Shown here piece after piece: positions 54,426 through 63,900 of a stretch of DNA of 64,000 nucleotides. The stretch comes from Bin87 sp965204395 (GTDB lineage Bacteria > Chloroflexota > Dehalococcoidia > Lucifugimonadales > UBA3495), in contig OZ241987.1 in NCBI GenBank assembly GCA_965204395.1, positions 992,001 through 1,056,000 on the forward strand. Direction: 5' to 3'. The stretch's first letter is position 1; each line of letters starts with the position of its first letter. Under the pieces are notes generated by a model that did not search any database, had not been told where the DNA came from, and saw nothing but the letters and a program-made list of their open reading frames with translations. A program made the translations under genes and the position numbers.

Positions 54426-55997
54426 ATGGCGTACCGGGAGGTTTCCAGGATGGAGATAAAAGAGATCATCCGCCGCTGGCAGGCGGGGGATGTCCCAGGG
54501 CGGATTGCCTTTGGGACCGGGCTGTCCCGCAATACGGTACGGAAGTACCTGGCGGCGGCGCAGGCTGAGGGCATCGCCCAGGAAGGACCGCCGCCCAGCG
54601 AGGAGCAGTTGGTCCGGCTGGCGACGATCAGCCTGTCGGGACTGCGGCAGGCGGCGACGCCACGGCAGGACCAGTTGGAGCCGTGGGCTGACCAGATCTA
54701 CCAGTGGCTCACCAAAGACCGGCTGCAGATGACCCGCATCCACGAGTTGCTGGCCATGCGGGGATGCCAGGTATCGTACCCGTCGCTGCGACGTTTCATC
54801 GTGAACCGCAACTGGCGGCGTCGCAGCAAGACCACGGTGCGGATGGCGGACACTCCGCCGGGAGAGGTGGCCGAGGCCGACTTCGGCCGGCTGGGGATGA
54901 TCACCGATCCGGCCACCGGCAAGCGCAAGGCGGTGTGGGCCATGGTCATCGTGCTGTGCCACTCACGCCACTGCTTCGTCTGGCCCATGCAGCAGCAGAA
55001 GCTGGCGGACGTGATCGCCGGCTTGGAGGCAGCGTGGGCTTTCTTCGGCGGGATGCCCAAATACCTGGTCATCGACAATTTCCCCGCCGCGGTGGTGGGC
55101 ACGGATCCGCTGAATCCTATTCTCACCAGGGGCTTCCTGGAGTACGCCCAGCACCGGGGCTTCATCCCCGACCCGGCCCGCAAAGGTCATCCCCAAGACA
55201 AACCCAAAGTCGAACGAAAGGTGCCCTACGCTCGGGAACGCTTCTTCAAGGGCGCTGATTTCGACGACTTCACCCACGTGCGCGCCGCCGCTCCCAAATG
55301 GTGCCTGGAGGTGGCCGGCATGCGCATCCACGGCACCACCTACAAGAAACCCCTGGTGGTCTTCCAGGATGAGGAGCGTCACACCCTGATCCCCTGGGAC
55401 GCCGTGCCCTACGAGATAGCCAACTGGCGCACCAACACCGTCCATGAGGACTTTCACATCAAGTGCCTGGATGCACTCTACTCGGTGCCCTCCCATCTCT
55501 GCCGGCCAGGCCAGAAGGTGGAAGTCAGGGTGGACAGCAAGCTGGTCCGCATCTACCACCGCGGCCAGCTGATCAAGACCCACCAGCGCCAGCCCAAAGG
55601 AGGCCGCTCCACCGACATCGCTGACTATCCTCCCAAGGTCGCCCCCTACACCACCAGAGCTCCGGACGGGCTCAAGCGCGACGCCGCCAAGCTGGGACCA
55701 GCAGTGGGCGAATTCGCCGAACGCCTCTTCGAAGGCGACCATCCCTGGTCCAAGATCAGGCAGGGACATAAGCTGCTGCGCCTGGGCGACCGCTACACCG
55801 CCCAGCGCCTGGACGCCGCCTGTCAGCGGGCCCTGGACGTCGACCTCATCGACGTCTACCGCGTGGAGAACATCCTGGTCCAGGCTCTGGAAGAGGAAAC
55901 CACGCCCCAACTGCCGCTGCCCCTGCCGCCCGGCCGCTTCGCTCGGCCCGGATCCGTCTTCGCCCAAAGCGACCCGTACCGCCAGAAGTCGGCCTGA
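54426..55997 (+). CDS. istA: IS21-family transposase IstA
   Basis: The 523-residue protein has an N-terminal HTH (GDVPGRIAFGTGLSRNTVRKY), the DDE residues in AEADFGRLG, LVIDNFPAAVV and KPKVERKVPYAR, and a C-terminal region with AARDLIDVY-type helices. It is intact. ATG 54426 follows GAGG by seven bases. istB starts 13 bp after the stop. Confidence 0.93.
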   Translation: MAYREVSRMEIKEIIRRWQAGDVPGRIAFGTGLSRNTVRKYLAAAQAEGIAQEGPPPSEEQLVRLATISLSGLRQAATPRQDQLEPWADQIYQWLTKDRLQMTRIHELLAMRGCQVSYPSLRRFIVNRNWRRRSKTTVRMADTPPGEVAEADFGRLGMITDPATGKRKAVWAMVIVLCHSRHCFVWPMQQQKLADVIAGLEAAWAFFGGMPKYLVIDNFPAAVVGTDPLNPILTRGFLEYAQHRGFIPDPARKGHPQDKPKVERKVPYARERFFKGADFDDFTHVRAAAPKWCLEVAGMRIHGTTYKKPLVVFQDEERHTLIPWDAVPYEIANWRTNTVHEDFHIKCLDALYSVPSHLCRPGQKVEVRVDSKLVRIYHRGQLIKTHQRQPKGGRSTDIADYPPKVAPYTTRAPDGLKRDAAKLGPAVGEFAERLFEGDHPWSKIRQGHKLLRLGDRYTAQRLDAACQRALDVDLIDVYRVENILVQALEEETTPQLPLPLPPGRFARPGSVFAQSDPYRQKSA

Positions 55998-56010
55998 GGA
56001 GATTATACCC

Positions 56011-56778
56011 ATGACACGCGTAACCGAACTCACCCCTCTGCTCAAGAACCTCAAGCTGGGCGCCATGGCCACCACCCTGCCCGAGCGCATCGCCCTGGCC
56101 CGTCGTGAACAGCTGGACTACGCCTCCTTCCTGGAGATCATCCTCAGCGACGAGGTCAACCGCCGCGCCCATCGGCGCATCGAAGTGCGGCTCAATGGCG
56201 CCGGTTTCGAGGAGACCTGCCGGCTGGAAGACTTCGACTGGACGGCGTCGATCACCTTGGACCGCCGCCTGCTGGACGCTGTCTTCTCACTGGAGTTTCT
56301 GGACAAGCACGAACACGTGCTGCTGGTGGGGCCGGCGGGCGTCGGCAAGAGCTTTCTCGCCCAGGCCCTGGGCTACTCGGCCATCCGCGCCGGACACACC
56401 GTGCGCTTCAGCCACGCCGACAACTTCTTCAAGGCCATGGCACAGGCCAGAGTGGACAACTCCGTCGACCGAGCCTTCCGGTCCTTCCTCACCCCCGACC
56501 TGCTCATCCTCGATGACCTGGGTCTCCACCGCCTCACCGCCCAGCAGTCGGCGGATCTCTACGAACTCATCCTCAACCGGCACCGGTCCTCCAGCTTCAT
56601 CATCACCAGCAACCGGGCCGTGGAAGAATGGCTCAGCCTCTTCGACGACCCCATCCTCGGCAACAGCGCGTTGGATCGGCTGGCCAACGCCAGCTACCAG
56701 ATCGTCATCGAGGGCGCCAGCTACCGGGAACGGCTGTCCCCACACCGCGCCCTGCTCAGCAACCAAGGAGGTGATTGA
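56011..56778 (+). CDS. istB: IS21-family AAA+ ATPase IstB
   Basis: The 255-residue helper ATPase has Walker A LLVGPAGVGKSFLA, Walker B LLILDDLGL, sensor-1 SSFIITSNR and the C-terminal box RLSPHRALL. It assembles on target DNA and directs IstA. GAGGAG precedes ATG 56011. Confidence 0.95.
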   Translation: MTRVTELTPLLKNLKLGAMATTLPERIALARREQLDYASFLEIILSDEVNRRAHRRIEVRLNGAGFEETCRLEDFDWTASITLDRRLLDAVFSLEFLDKHEHVLLVGPAGVGKSFLAQALGYSAIRAGHTVRFSHADNFFKAMAQARVDNSVDRAFRSFLTPDLLILDDLGLHRLTAQQSADLYELILNRHRSSSFIITSNRAVEEWLSLFDDPILGNSALDRLANASYQIVIEGASYRERLSPHRALLSNQGGD

Positions 56779-56962
56779 CCGGCTAACGACAACCTGATAT
56801 TTGTCTAATCGCTCCGCTCCCAAGGTGGTCAATGACCGTGAAAATCTCGGTCAATGACGATGAAAATTCACAAGCACGCCGATTATGACTATCGCCATCG
56901 TTCCGCAACGTTACACTATCATGTCCGCAAACGGCGCGGAACTGGCAAATTGGAGACACTTG

Positions 56963-58162
56963 ATGTGGCAGATGATTGCTGAACCCGGCTTACGTTGTTC
57001 GGAATGCCTGCATGCGATCCAGCCAGGCCGCCTTTGCCTGTCCGAGCTTCCTGAGGAGGCTCCTGCAGGAGTTAGCCGGAGTGACTTCCGCAATTACTGT
57101 ATCGGATGTCCTCAATGCTGGGCGCAGGGCAAGCACGCCTGCTATGTCCGGTTCTTGGATTCTGGCAGAAGCACTGGGAAGACCCCTCGCAGCCTACCGT
57201 GCGCCCGTTGCGGAAGGCGTATCGGTGCCGGCGAAAAGGCCGGCGTGGACGTCTATTACGAATGGCCAGAAGGCACGGAAAGCGGTCTTACTGGAGGCCG
57301 TTTATCTTCGGTAGTTGGCGTTGCCACCTCTGCCGCCGGCGTTGATACGCTGATTCGCGGTGTGCCCGACGGTTCTTTTGCTAACCTCAGCGATTCTCTG
57401 CAAAGCAAGCTCGTAGCAGCCGGTTTGGGTGGAGAGCGCGGCACGCGCTCAGTCGCAGAAGCCCAAAATTTCTACCACGACAGTGTTCCTTACTCAGTGC
57501 GTAATCTGGGCGAAGACGCCGTGGGCCGGTTCCTGGACGGAAAAGACGCCAGTCATATCCAATCTGCTTACAACGCACCTCACTTGGCCGCCAGCAACGA
57601 CAACATCATATGGGAAGGGTCAAGCCTGAACCGTGCCCGCGGTGCCGAAAACATGACCAGCGTCGAGCGGTTTGAGGCCCATACCACCAACGCCTTTGAC
57701 GCCACCCAGATTGTATTCCGCGATTGCATACAGGCCGCGGGCATGACCGCGCTGTACGCTGCCTTGTTGGAGGCCCCGGTCGCCGCCGTCGAAAACTATA
57801 TCCACTACCAGAAAGGACGCAAAACTGGCGAACAGGCAGTTATAGACGCCGCCAAATCCATCGCGCTACGGGCTGGGACAGCGGCAGTGGTGGGCTTTGC
57901 CGTGACCGGAGCGGTGGCATTATTGGGAGCGGGGCCGCTGTTGGTTACCGTGGCGCCCATCCTGATTCCGGTAGGCTTTGCTCTGTACGGGATCAGTGCT
58001 CTCAAACGAATCATGAACGCACTATCTGAGGGCCTACCTTTGCATCAAGTAGGCACTTACTTTTGCAGCCCGCGTTGCCACACCAGGTTTGCCTACGAAA
58101 CTGGCCACTCGGCCCTGCTGCGCTGGGAGAAGAACCGCCAAGGCTCGGCCGTCAGTGGGTAA
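56963..58162 (+). CDS. zinc-ribbon protein with membrane hairpin, unknown
   Basis: From ATG 56963 (GGAG eight bases before) the protein has about 399 residues. The N-terminus holds three cysteine knuckles: RCSEC (about 10), CIGCPQC (about 46) and CARCGRR (about 80). These suggest treble-clef or rubredoxin-like zinc modules. The middle part (130-260) has a repeat-poor, polar sequence. Near residue 300 a glycine/alanine-rich hydrophobic hairpin (TAAVVGFAVTGAVALLGAGP, LLVTVAPILIPVGFALYGI) should insert in a membrane. A final CSPRCHTRF lies near the end. A zinc sensor plus pore-like hairpin would suit an abortive-infection effector, but this is inference. The IS21 element ends about 90 bp upstream and may have cut a longer start. 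Confidence 0.6.
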   Translation: MWQMIAEPGLRCSECLHAIQPGRLCLSELPEEAPAGVSRSDFRNYCIGCPQCWAQGKHACYVRFLDSGRSTGKTPRSLPCARCGRRIGAGEKAGVDVYYEWPEGTESGLTGGRLSSVVGVATSAAGVDTLIRGVPDGSFANLSDSLQSKLVAAGLGGERGTRSVAEAQNFYHDSVPYSVRNLGEDAVGRFLDGKDASHIQSAYNAPHLAASNDNIIWEGSSLNRARGAENMTSVERFEAHTTNAFDATQIVFRDCIQAAGMTALYAALLEAPVAAVENYIHYQKGRKTGEQAVIDAAKSIALRAGTAAVVGFAVTGAVALLGAGPLLVTVAPILIPVGFALYGISALKRIMNALSEGLPLHQVGTYFCSPRCHTRFAYETGHSALLRWEKNRQGSAVSG

Positions 58163-58191
58163 TCTCATCATCCACGGAGATCAGGAGAAAG

Positions 58192-58851
58192 ATGACCTCG
58201 CCAGAACAACAAACTAACGCGTGGGATCTTGAAGGAAATCGCACCACATTTGAAGGCCACAGAACACTGAACGGCGAGCAATGGGTATCTGAGGAATTCT
58301 CTCTGGAACAAGGGATAGTAATGTTCCTTGTCGATCACGGCGGGAATGGGACTTTCAAGGCAGAGCTGGCTCGCGTTTCCCCGGGGTTCTTCGACAACGA
58401 CCTTGTGCTGTTCGAGTTCCAAGGCGCAGACTGGGCACAAATGGCTTGGGTAGTCACTCACGGGGAATGGCGCGCTCCAAGACCAGACGAGGAATACCAA
58501 CTAGTAGTGGAAGCCGATGGCAACTGGCAAGTGCTCATGTTGCAACCCGAGTTGGGGCAAGCGTCAATGACCATGCCATTTCACGCCGTGGGCGAAGGTG
58601 GAATACATCTGCTAGGGCCAGTTCAAACTCACGGCAGGCCATTACTCGTCAAGGGGCAGCACAGAGCGCGTGGACTTTTTTATGTCCAGGCATTGCCACT
58701 GGACGGCAGTCACGAAGAACACAATGCCATTGAGATAAATGGACAAACCTACGTAGAAGATCACCCCACTGGGATGATGGCTGGAAAGGAATACCTGATC
58801 GAGGTAGGGGCTAGCGGACAATGGGATCTGGAGTTGTACGAAGGATACTGA
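58192..58851 (+). CDS. hypothetical beta-rich protein paired with the zinc/membrane protein
   Basis: The 219-residue protein starts at ATG 58192 with AGGAG five bases upstream, 29 bp after the previous stop, so the two are an operon. It is rich in beta strands (YQLVVEADGNWQVLMLQPEL, then SGQWDLELYEGY) with two similar units, each ending in G-x-W-x-x-x-L, which suggests a duplicated beta-sandwich. No signal peptide is visible. I do not recognise the family. It may be a partner or immunity protein of its neighbour. Confidence 0.6.
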   Translation: MTSPEQQTNAWDLEGNRTTFEGHRTLNGEQWVSEEFSLEQGIVMFLVDHGGNGTFKAELARVSPGFFDNDLVLFEFQGADWAQMAWVVTHGEWRAPRPDEEYQLVVEADGNWQVLMLQPELGQASMTMPFHAVGEGGIHLLGPVQTHGRPLLVKGQHRARGLFYVQALPLDGSHEEHNAIEINGQTYVEDHPTGMMAGKEYLIEVGASGQWDLELYEGY

Positions 58852-58954
58852 TCTCAAGGGTCGATGGCTGCCCTCACATCGCAGACATCAACATTTGGAT
58901 GAACTATAGGACGGTTCTAGTGATCTCATACGAGTAGGCGACTCTTTCTTTTTG

Positions 58955-60659
58955 CTCCAATCCACCGAAAGGATGAAGGGGTGTCGGCGTACTGACAGGG
59001 TAAGAAAGTGCTCCCAGCTTCGGGGACAATGGTCTTTGATACACCAAACCGCTCTGAAACGAGGAGTACCCACCGGGTGCTACCACGGGAGCAGCCCGAC
59101 CGCATCCCTCCGGTGGATTGGGATGAAAACGACAACAACTCGGAGAACAACACCTATGTCAAAAATGTTAGTGGTCGTGATGGCGATCCTAGCGATCTTG
59201 GCCTGCGGCCCTACAGCGCCGTCCGAACCAACGGCGGACAACCAACCAGCCGATCAGTCAGATCACGTAGCAGACTCTCCATCAACTGACGGCCCGGAAG
59301 AGTACCGGACGCAAGAAAGTGAGCCAACCGGGGAACCATCCGGAGTGGTTGGGCAGGAGGAAGCACCTCCTAGGTCCAGAACCACACCTGGGCCGAAGCC
59401 CACCCCCGAGCTCAAGCCCATCGTTGCTCCAGAAGAGGAAGCGGAGGAACCGACACCCGACGAAGAGCCCGACCCGACGCCAGGGTACACAAGAGGCCCA
59501 AGGGCCGAATCCGACCCCTTCCATCCCGAGGGCTTGGAGGGTTGCAAGCGTCTTGGCACATTCCGAGACCATGCCAACCTCAAGTATCTGAATGGGTGCG
59601 CGGACGCACTGACCGAACACGTATGGGAAATTTGTGGAAAGTTGGCGGACGGCGAGGCCCAACGCCGGTGTGGCGATGAGATCACGCAAGAATACGACAG
59701 CGCGGTCTTCAGGCTTGGTTCAATCCGTTGTTCCGGTATTGACGACGAAATCATCCACAGAGAATGCACCACAGCCTCCTGGGAGGACTTTGCCGAAGCA
59801 CAAGAGGCCAAGATTGCGGCTTGGGAACGAATCAGAGTTGCCGCTAATCAGGACCCCAATGTGGTGGACAAGTTGAGCGCAACCGTCGCGTGTTTGGAAG
59901 AGTCCGGTCACAGGGATGTTGATGGGTTGCTGTTCCATTGGCAACACGGCTTATCCCCAAGTGAACACAAGGAGCGGGAGGACCGGCTAACCAAGGATGA
60001 GAAGGACTTGCGGGAACAACTCCATGAGCCATCGCGGGAGTGTGCCCACCGCGAGGGCTTGTTCGCGGCTCAAGACGAGGCCTGGATGACCGAAGTCCGG
60101 CGCCTACAGGAGCCCGAATCGCAGGTGGTTGCCGAGCTGGTCCGAGAGGGCTTCTTGGAAGCCTTGGAACGCTCCGGCGAACCCACGTTCATAACAGGCG
60201 ATTTGCCACCACACAGAAACCCGTAAACAACTCAGGAGCAATTACCATCTGCGAGACCTACGGTCTGAGCAAAGAGGGATCGCGCCATCACGGCTACACC
60301 GTCCAGCGGGGCTATCACCCGAAAGGCCCGTCGCCACACCCTGCATATTCCCCTGGGCTAGCCCTGGCGAAACCAATTCAGCAACGCTCTAGCTCGATTG
60401 CGCGCCCTGCCACTACCTTCCTGACGCCGTGTCCTCGGGGTCTGACCCGTCCACCATATCGTCCAATATCTGGACGACCAGTACCTAGGCTGGACCCCTG
60501 ACGGTCTCCGCCGGCGATTTGCGCCGCAAACCTCCCCCTGGCGTGGCGGACACACTCCGCGTCGTTCATTTCATCAGGATCAGATCCTCGCCAGCCCGCG
60601 TCCTGACACCTTCATCCCTCGTCTGACTTCTGCCACCGTAACCCTCCGGTGGATTCAGG
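58955..60659 (+). mobile_element. degenerate IS1380-like element carrying a lipoprotein gene
   Basis: The left end (CCAATCCACCGAAAGGATG and following, to about 59110) matches the left end of the intact IS1380 element, including the transposase start region. Transposase fragments (ICETYGLSKEG, RGYHP) recur at 60246-60330, and the transposase end and right end sequences at 60355-60659. The middle is replaced by a lipoprotein gene. Total length of about 1.7 kb equals the intact element. It has no functional transposase of its own. Confidence 0.7.
59156..60226 (+). CDS. putative lipoprotein within the degenerate IS1380 copy
   Basis: From ATG 59156 the 356-residue protein has a type II signal peptide (MSKMLVVVMAILAILACGP) with the lipobox LAILAC, so it should be exported and lipid-anchored. 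A long proline/glutamate/threonine-rich linker (residues 25-120) follows, then a helical, cysteine-containing domain (from CKRLGTFRDHANLKYLNGC; further cysteines at CGKLADGEAQRRC, RCSGI and RECTTASW). Paired cysteines suggest disulfides outside the cytoplasm. A GGAG motif precedes the start. It occupies the place of the transposase in the IS1380-like element and may be a passenger gene. Function is unknown. Confidence 0.65.
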   Translation: MSKMLVVVMAILAILACGPTAPSEPTADNQPADQSDHVADSPSTDGPEEYRTQESEPTGEPSGVVGQEEAPPRSRTTPGPKPTPELKPIVAPEEEAEEPTPDEEPDPTPGYTRGPRAESDPFHPEGLEGCKRLGTFRDHANLKYLNGCADALTEHVWEICGKLADGEAQRRCGDEITQEYDSAVFRLGSIRCSGIDDEIIHRECTTASWEDFAEAQEAKIAAWERIRVAANQDPNVVDKLSATVACLEESGHRDVDGLLFHWQHGLSPSEHKEREDRLTKDEKDLREQLHEPSRECAHREGLFAAQDEAWMTEVRRLQEPESQVVAELVREGFLEALERSGEPTFITGDLPPHRNP

Positions 60660-60964
60660 CTCATCACCAAGCGATTGACGCGCCAGAGGGGATGATGCTG
60701 GGGCACGAAGTCGTCTGGCGTAACCGCAGTCAACATCATGGCCTTTCGCGCTGCCTTCCCTCTCATCAATAACCCCTCACTACTCAGACGGCCCATCCTA
60801 TCACGCAGCGATCACATCGCCGCCATTTTCAACCCGTGCTAGACCAAGCGCATTGCCAACGGCGCCCAGTGCTATACTCGGCAAGGTCCGACGGCCGTTT
60901 TAGGTCAGACAATCGGCAAGTGCCAAGGGTAGGCACCTGATCTTCTGCCTGTAAGGGATGCGAT
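60660..60964. other. intergenic region before the DrmD-like gene
   Basis: No gene is seen. The promoter of the right-edge helicase gene should lie here, but no strong -35/-10 pair is evident. Confidence 0.4.
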
Positions 60965-63900
60965 ATGAGCAAATTGGAAGACCTGAGACCCGATGCCTCT
61001 GTAAGCGGGATCGTGCCGGGATCCTACGTCACGGTAGTTCGCGTACAACAGGAAGGTCCGGACGTCGTGACTCTTACCTACAAGACCCAAACGGGACAAA
61101 TCCGACAGGAGATCCTTTTTAGGGACGCTGAGTCCCGAATCGAGGTAGTCGAAGAGGGTCGCCCGTGGAGTTTCGATGGCGACGGGCACATATTGCGCCT
61201 CGTTTCAGAAGCTAACCGGATCCGGTTGGCCCACCTGTTTGACCCCATTCTGGCTGTCCACACTTCTGAAGTTGAGCCGCTGCCTCATCAGATCACCGCG
61301 GTTTACGATGCAATGCTTGAGCGGCAACCTTTGAGGTTTTTGCTGGCCGACGACCCGGGTGCTGGCAAGACCATTATGGCTGGGCTGTTGATCAAGGAGC
61401 TCATCGCCCGAGGAGACCTGCAAAGGTGTCTTGTCGTTTGCCCAGGGAATCTCGTGGAACAGTGGCAGGACGAATTGAACCATCGCTTTGGTCTGCCGTT
61501 CGACATTCTTACCAATGACAAAATGGAATCAGCCCGAACCGGCAATTGGTTCCTAGAGACGGATCTGGCCATCGCGCGATTGGACAAGTTGGCGCGAGAT
61601 GAAAAGGCTCAAGAAAAGCTGGCTGCCCCTGATTGTCGTTGGGACCTGGTCATCTGTGACGAAGCCCACAAAATGTCAGCGTCCTTTTTCGGTGGTGAGG
61701 TTCGTCGCACCAAACGCCATAATTTGGGGCAATTGCTTTCCAAACTGTCGCGCCATTTCCTGCTAATGACCGCTACGCCTCACAATGGAAAGGAAGAAGA
61801 TTTTCAACTGTTCATGTCGTTGCTGGACGAAGACCGATTCGAAGGTCGCTTCAGGAACGGCGTTCACAGGGCCGACGTCTCAGACTTGATGCGCCGAATG
61901 ACGAAAGAAGAACTCGTCAAGTTTGACAACACTCCATTGTTACCAGAGCGTATCGCTGAAACGGTCCCATACGCGTTGTCGGACGGAGAAAGGACACTTT
62001 ACGACGACGTTACCGAATACGTTCGGGAAGAATTCAACCGCGCCGAAGCCTTGAATAACAACAAGCGTGCTGGCAACATTGGATTCGCGCTGACGGTATT
62101 ACAGAGGCGCTTGGCTTCGTCGCCCGAGGCAATACACGAATCCCTCCGGCGTCGAGGTGAAAGGCTAGGAAATAAGCTGAGCGAAATCCAAGAGCTGCAA
62201 AGTGCTAGAGAGGTGCAACGCAACCTCAACAGGGCGTCTTCCATCTTGGATGAAGACGACATCGAAGACTTGGAAGATGCCCCCGGCGACGAGGTCGAAG
62301 ACACCGAAGGGGACCTTTTGGACCGCGCCACCGCAGCAAGCACCATCAACGAACTGAAGGCAGAAATCTCCACACTGAAGCGACTGGAGACCCTAGCTTT
62401 GGAGGTTCGGCGGAGTGGCGGCGACAAAAAGTGGCAAGAACTGGCTGACCTGTTTACCAGTACGTTCTCCTGCGGCCAGAAATTGGTGATATTTACCGAA
62501 TACCGGGACACGCTCCGGTACTTGGAAAGCCGCATCGTGCAGTTGTTGGGCAAGCCGGAAGCAGTAGTTTGCATCCATGGCAGCATGAGCAGGGAGGACC
62601 GCGCCAGAGCCCAAGAATCGTTCAGGCGTGACCCGACGGTTCAAGTGTTAGTCGCGACCGACGCGGCAGGGGAAGGCATTAACCTGCAAGGGGCGCACCT
62701 AATGGTCAACTATGACTTGCCGTGGAACCCCAACCGGATTGAACAGCGATTCGGAAGAATTCACCGCATAGGTCAGACCGAAGTCTGTCGATTGTGGAAT
62801 CTGGTGGCAGAAGAAACTCGCGAGGGCGACGTTTACCAACTCCTGCTCCGCAAACTTGAGGAGGCAAGGAACGCGCTTGGCGGCAAGGTGTTCGACGTGC
62901 TAGGCAGGCTTTATTTCCAAGGCAAACCCCTGCGGGAGTTGCTGATAGAGGCGATCAGGTATGGCGAGCAACCGTCAGTTCGGGGCCGGCTTAGCGAAGT
63001 GGTTGACAGCGCGTTTGACCATGATTATTTGCAGAGCCTTTGGGAAGAAAAAGCTCTAGCCCGTGACACTATGGACTCCACTCGGCTCCACCGTGTTCGG
63101 GAAGACATGGAACGGGCTGAGGCCCGCCGGTTGCAGCCTCATTACATAGAGTCATTCTTCCTGGAAGCATTCCAGTTGTTGGGCGGCTCAATCAGCGAGC
63201 GCGAACCACGCCGTTACGCTGTGTCCCGTGTCCCTGCGGTCATACGCAATCAGAATAGTATCGTCCCACACCGGTATGACCGCATAGTTTTCGAAAAAGC
63301 GCTGAAAGCCCCGCAGGATCAACCGCCGGCCGCATTCGTGTGCCCGGGGCATCCTTTGCTGGACTCGACGGCCGCTGTCATTTTGGAGCAGAACCGAGAT
63401 TTGCTAAGACGGGGCTCAGTACTCGTGGATGAGAACGACCACAGCACGAGCACCAGACTGCTCTTCTATCTGGACCACAGCATACGGAATGCCACTGTGA
63501 CCAGTTCAGGTGACCTACGCGTCATTTCGAGACGAATGCTGTTTGTGGAAATGGATGCCAACGGTAACTCACGGAATCCACAATACGCTCCTTACTTGGA
63601 CTATCGACCTTTGGCGGAGGGTGAACCGTCGGTCGACGCGATCTTGAGTCGGCCCGAATGTGCCTGGTTGACGGGCGATTTGGAAGAGAAAGCCAGGTCC
63701 TATGCAATCAATCACGTAATCCAAGGACACCAGAATGAAGTCCGTGAGCAGAAACTAGCGCACATTGCAAAGACCGAAGTTGCCGTCAAGGAACGTCTAA
63801 CGAAGGAAATCAATCACTGGGTCCACCGTGCCGAAGAATTGCTGGTTCAGGAGCAATCCGGCCAGATCAACGCCAGGCTGAACTCGGATGAAGCCCGCAA

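Larger units (their letters stand above)
54332..56872 (+). mobile_element. intact IS21-family element (istA-istB)
   Basis: Both ends carry long inverted segments reading inward TTGACCGAGATTTTCA, GGTCATTGACCACC and TTGGGAGC, with internal direct repeats of the GTCATTGACC unit. These are multiple transposase-binding sites as in IS21. The tips are TG on the left near 54332 and CA on the right near 56872. Target duplication could not be set with confidence. Confidence 0.85.
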
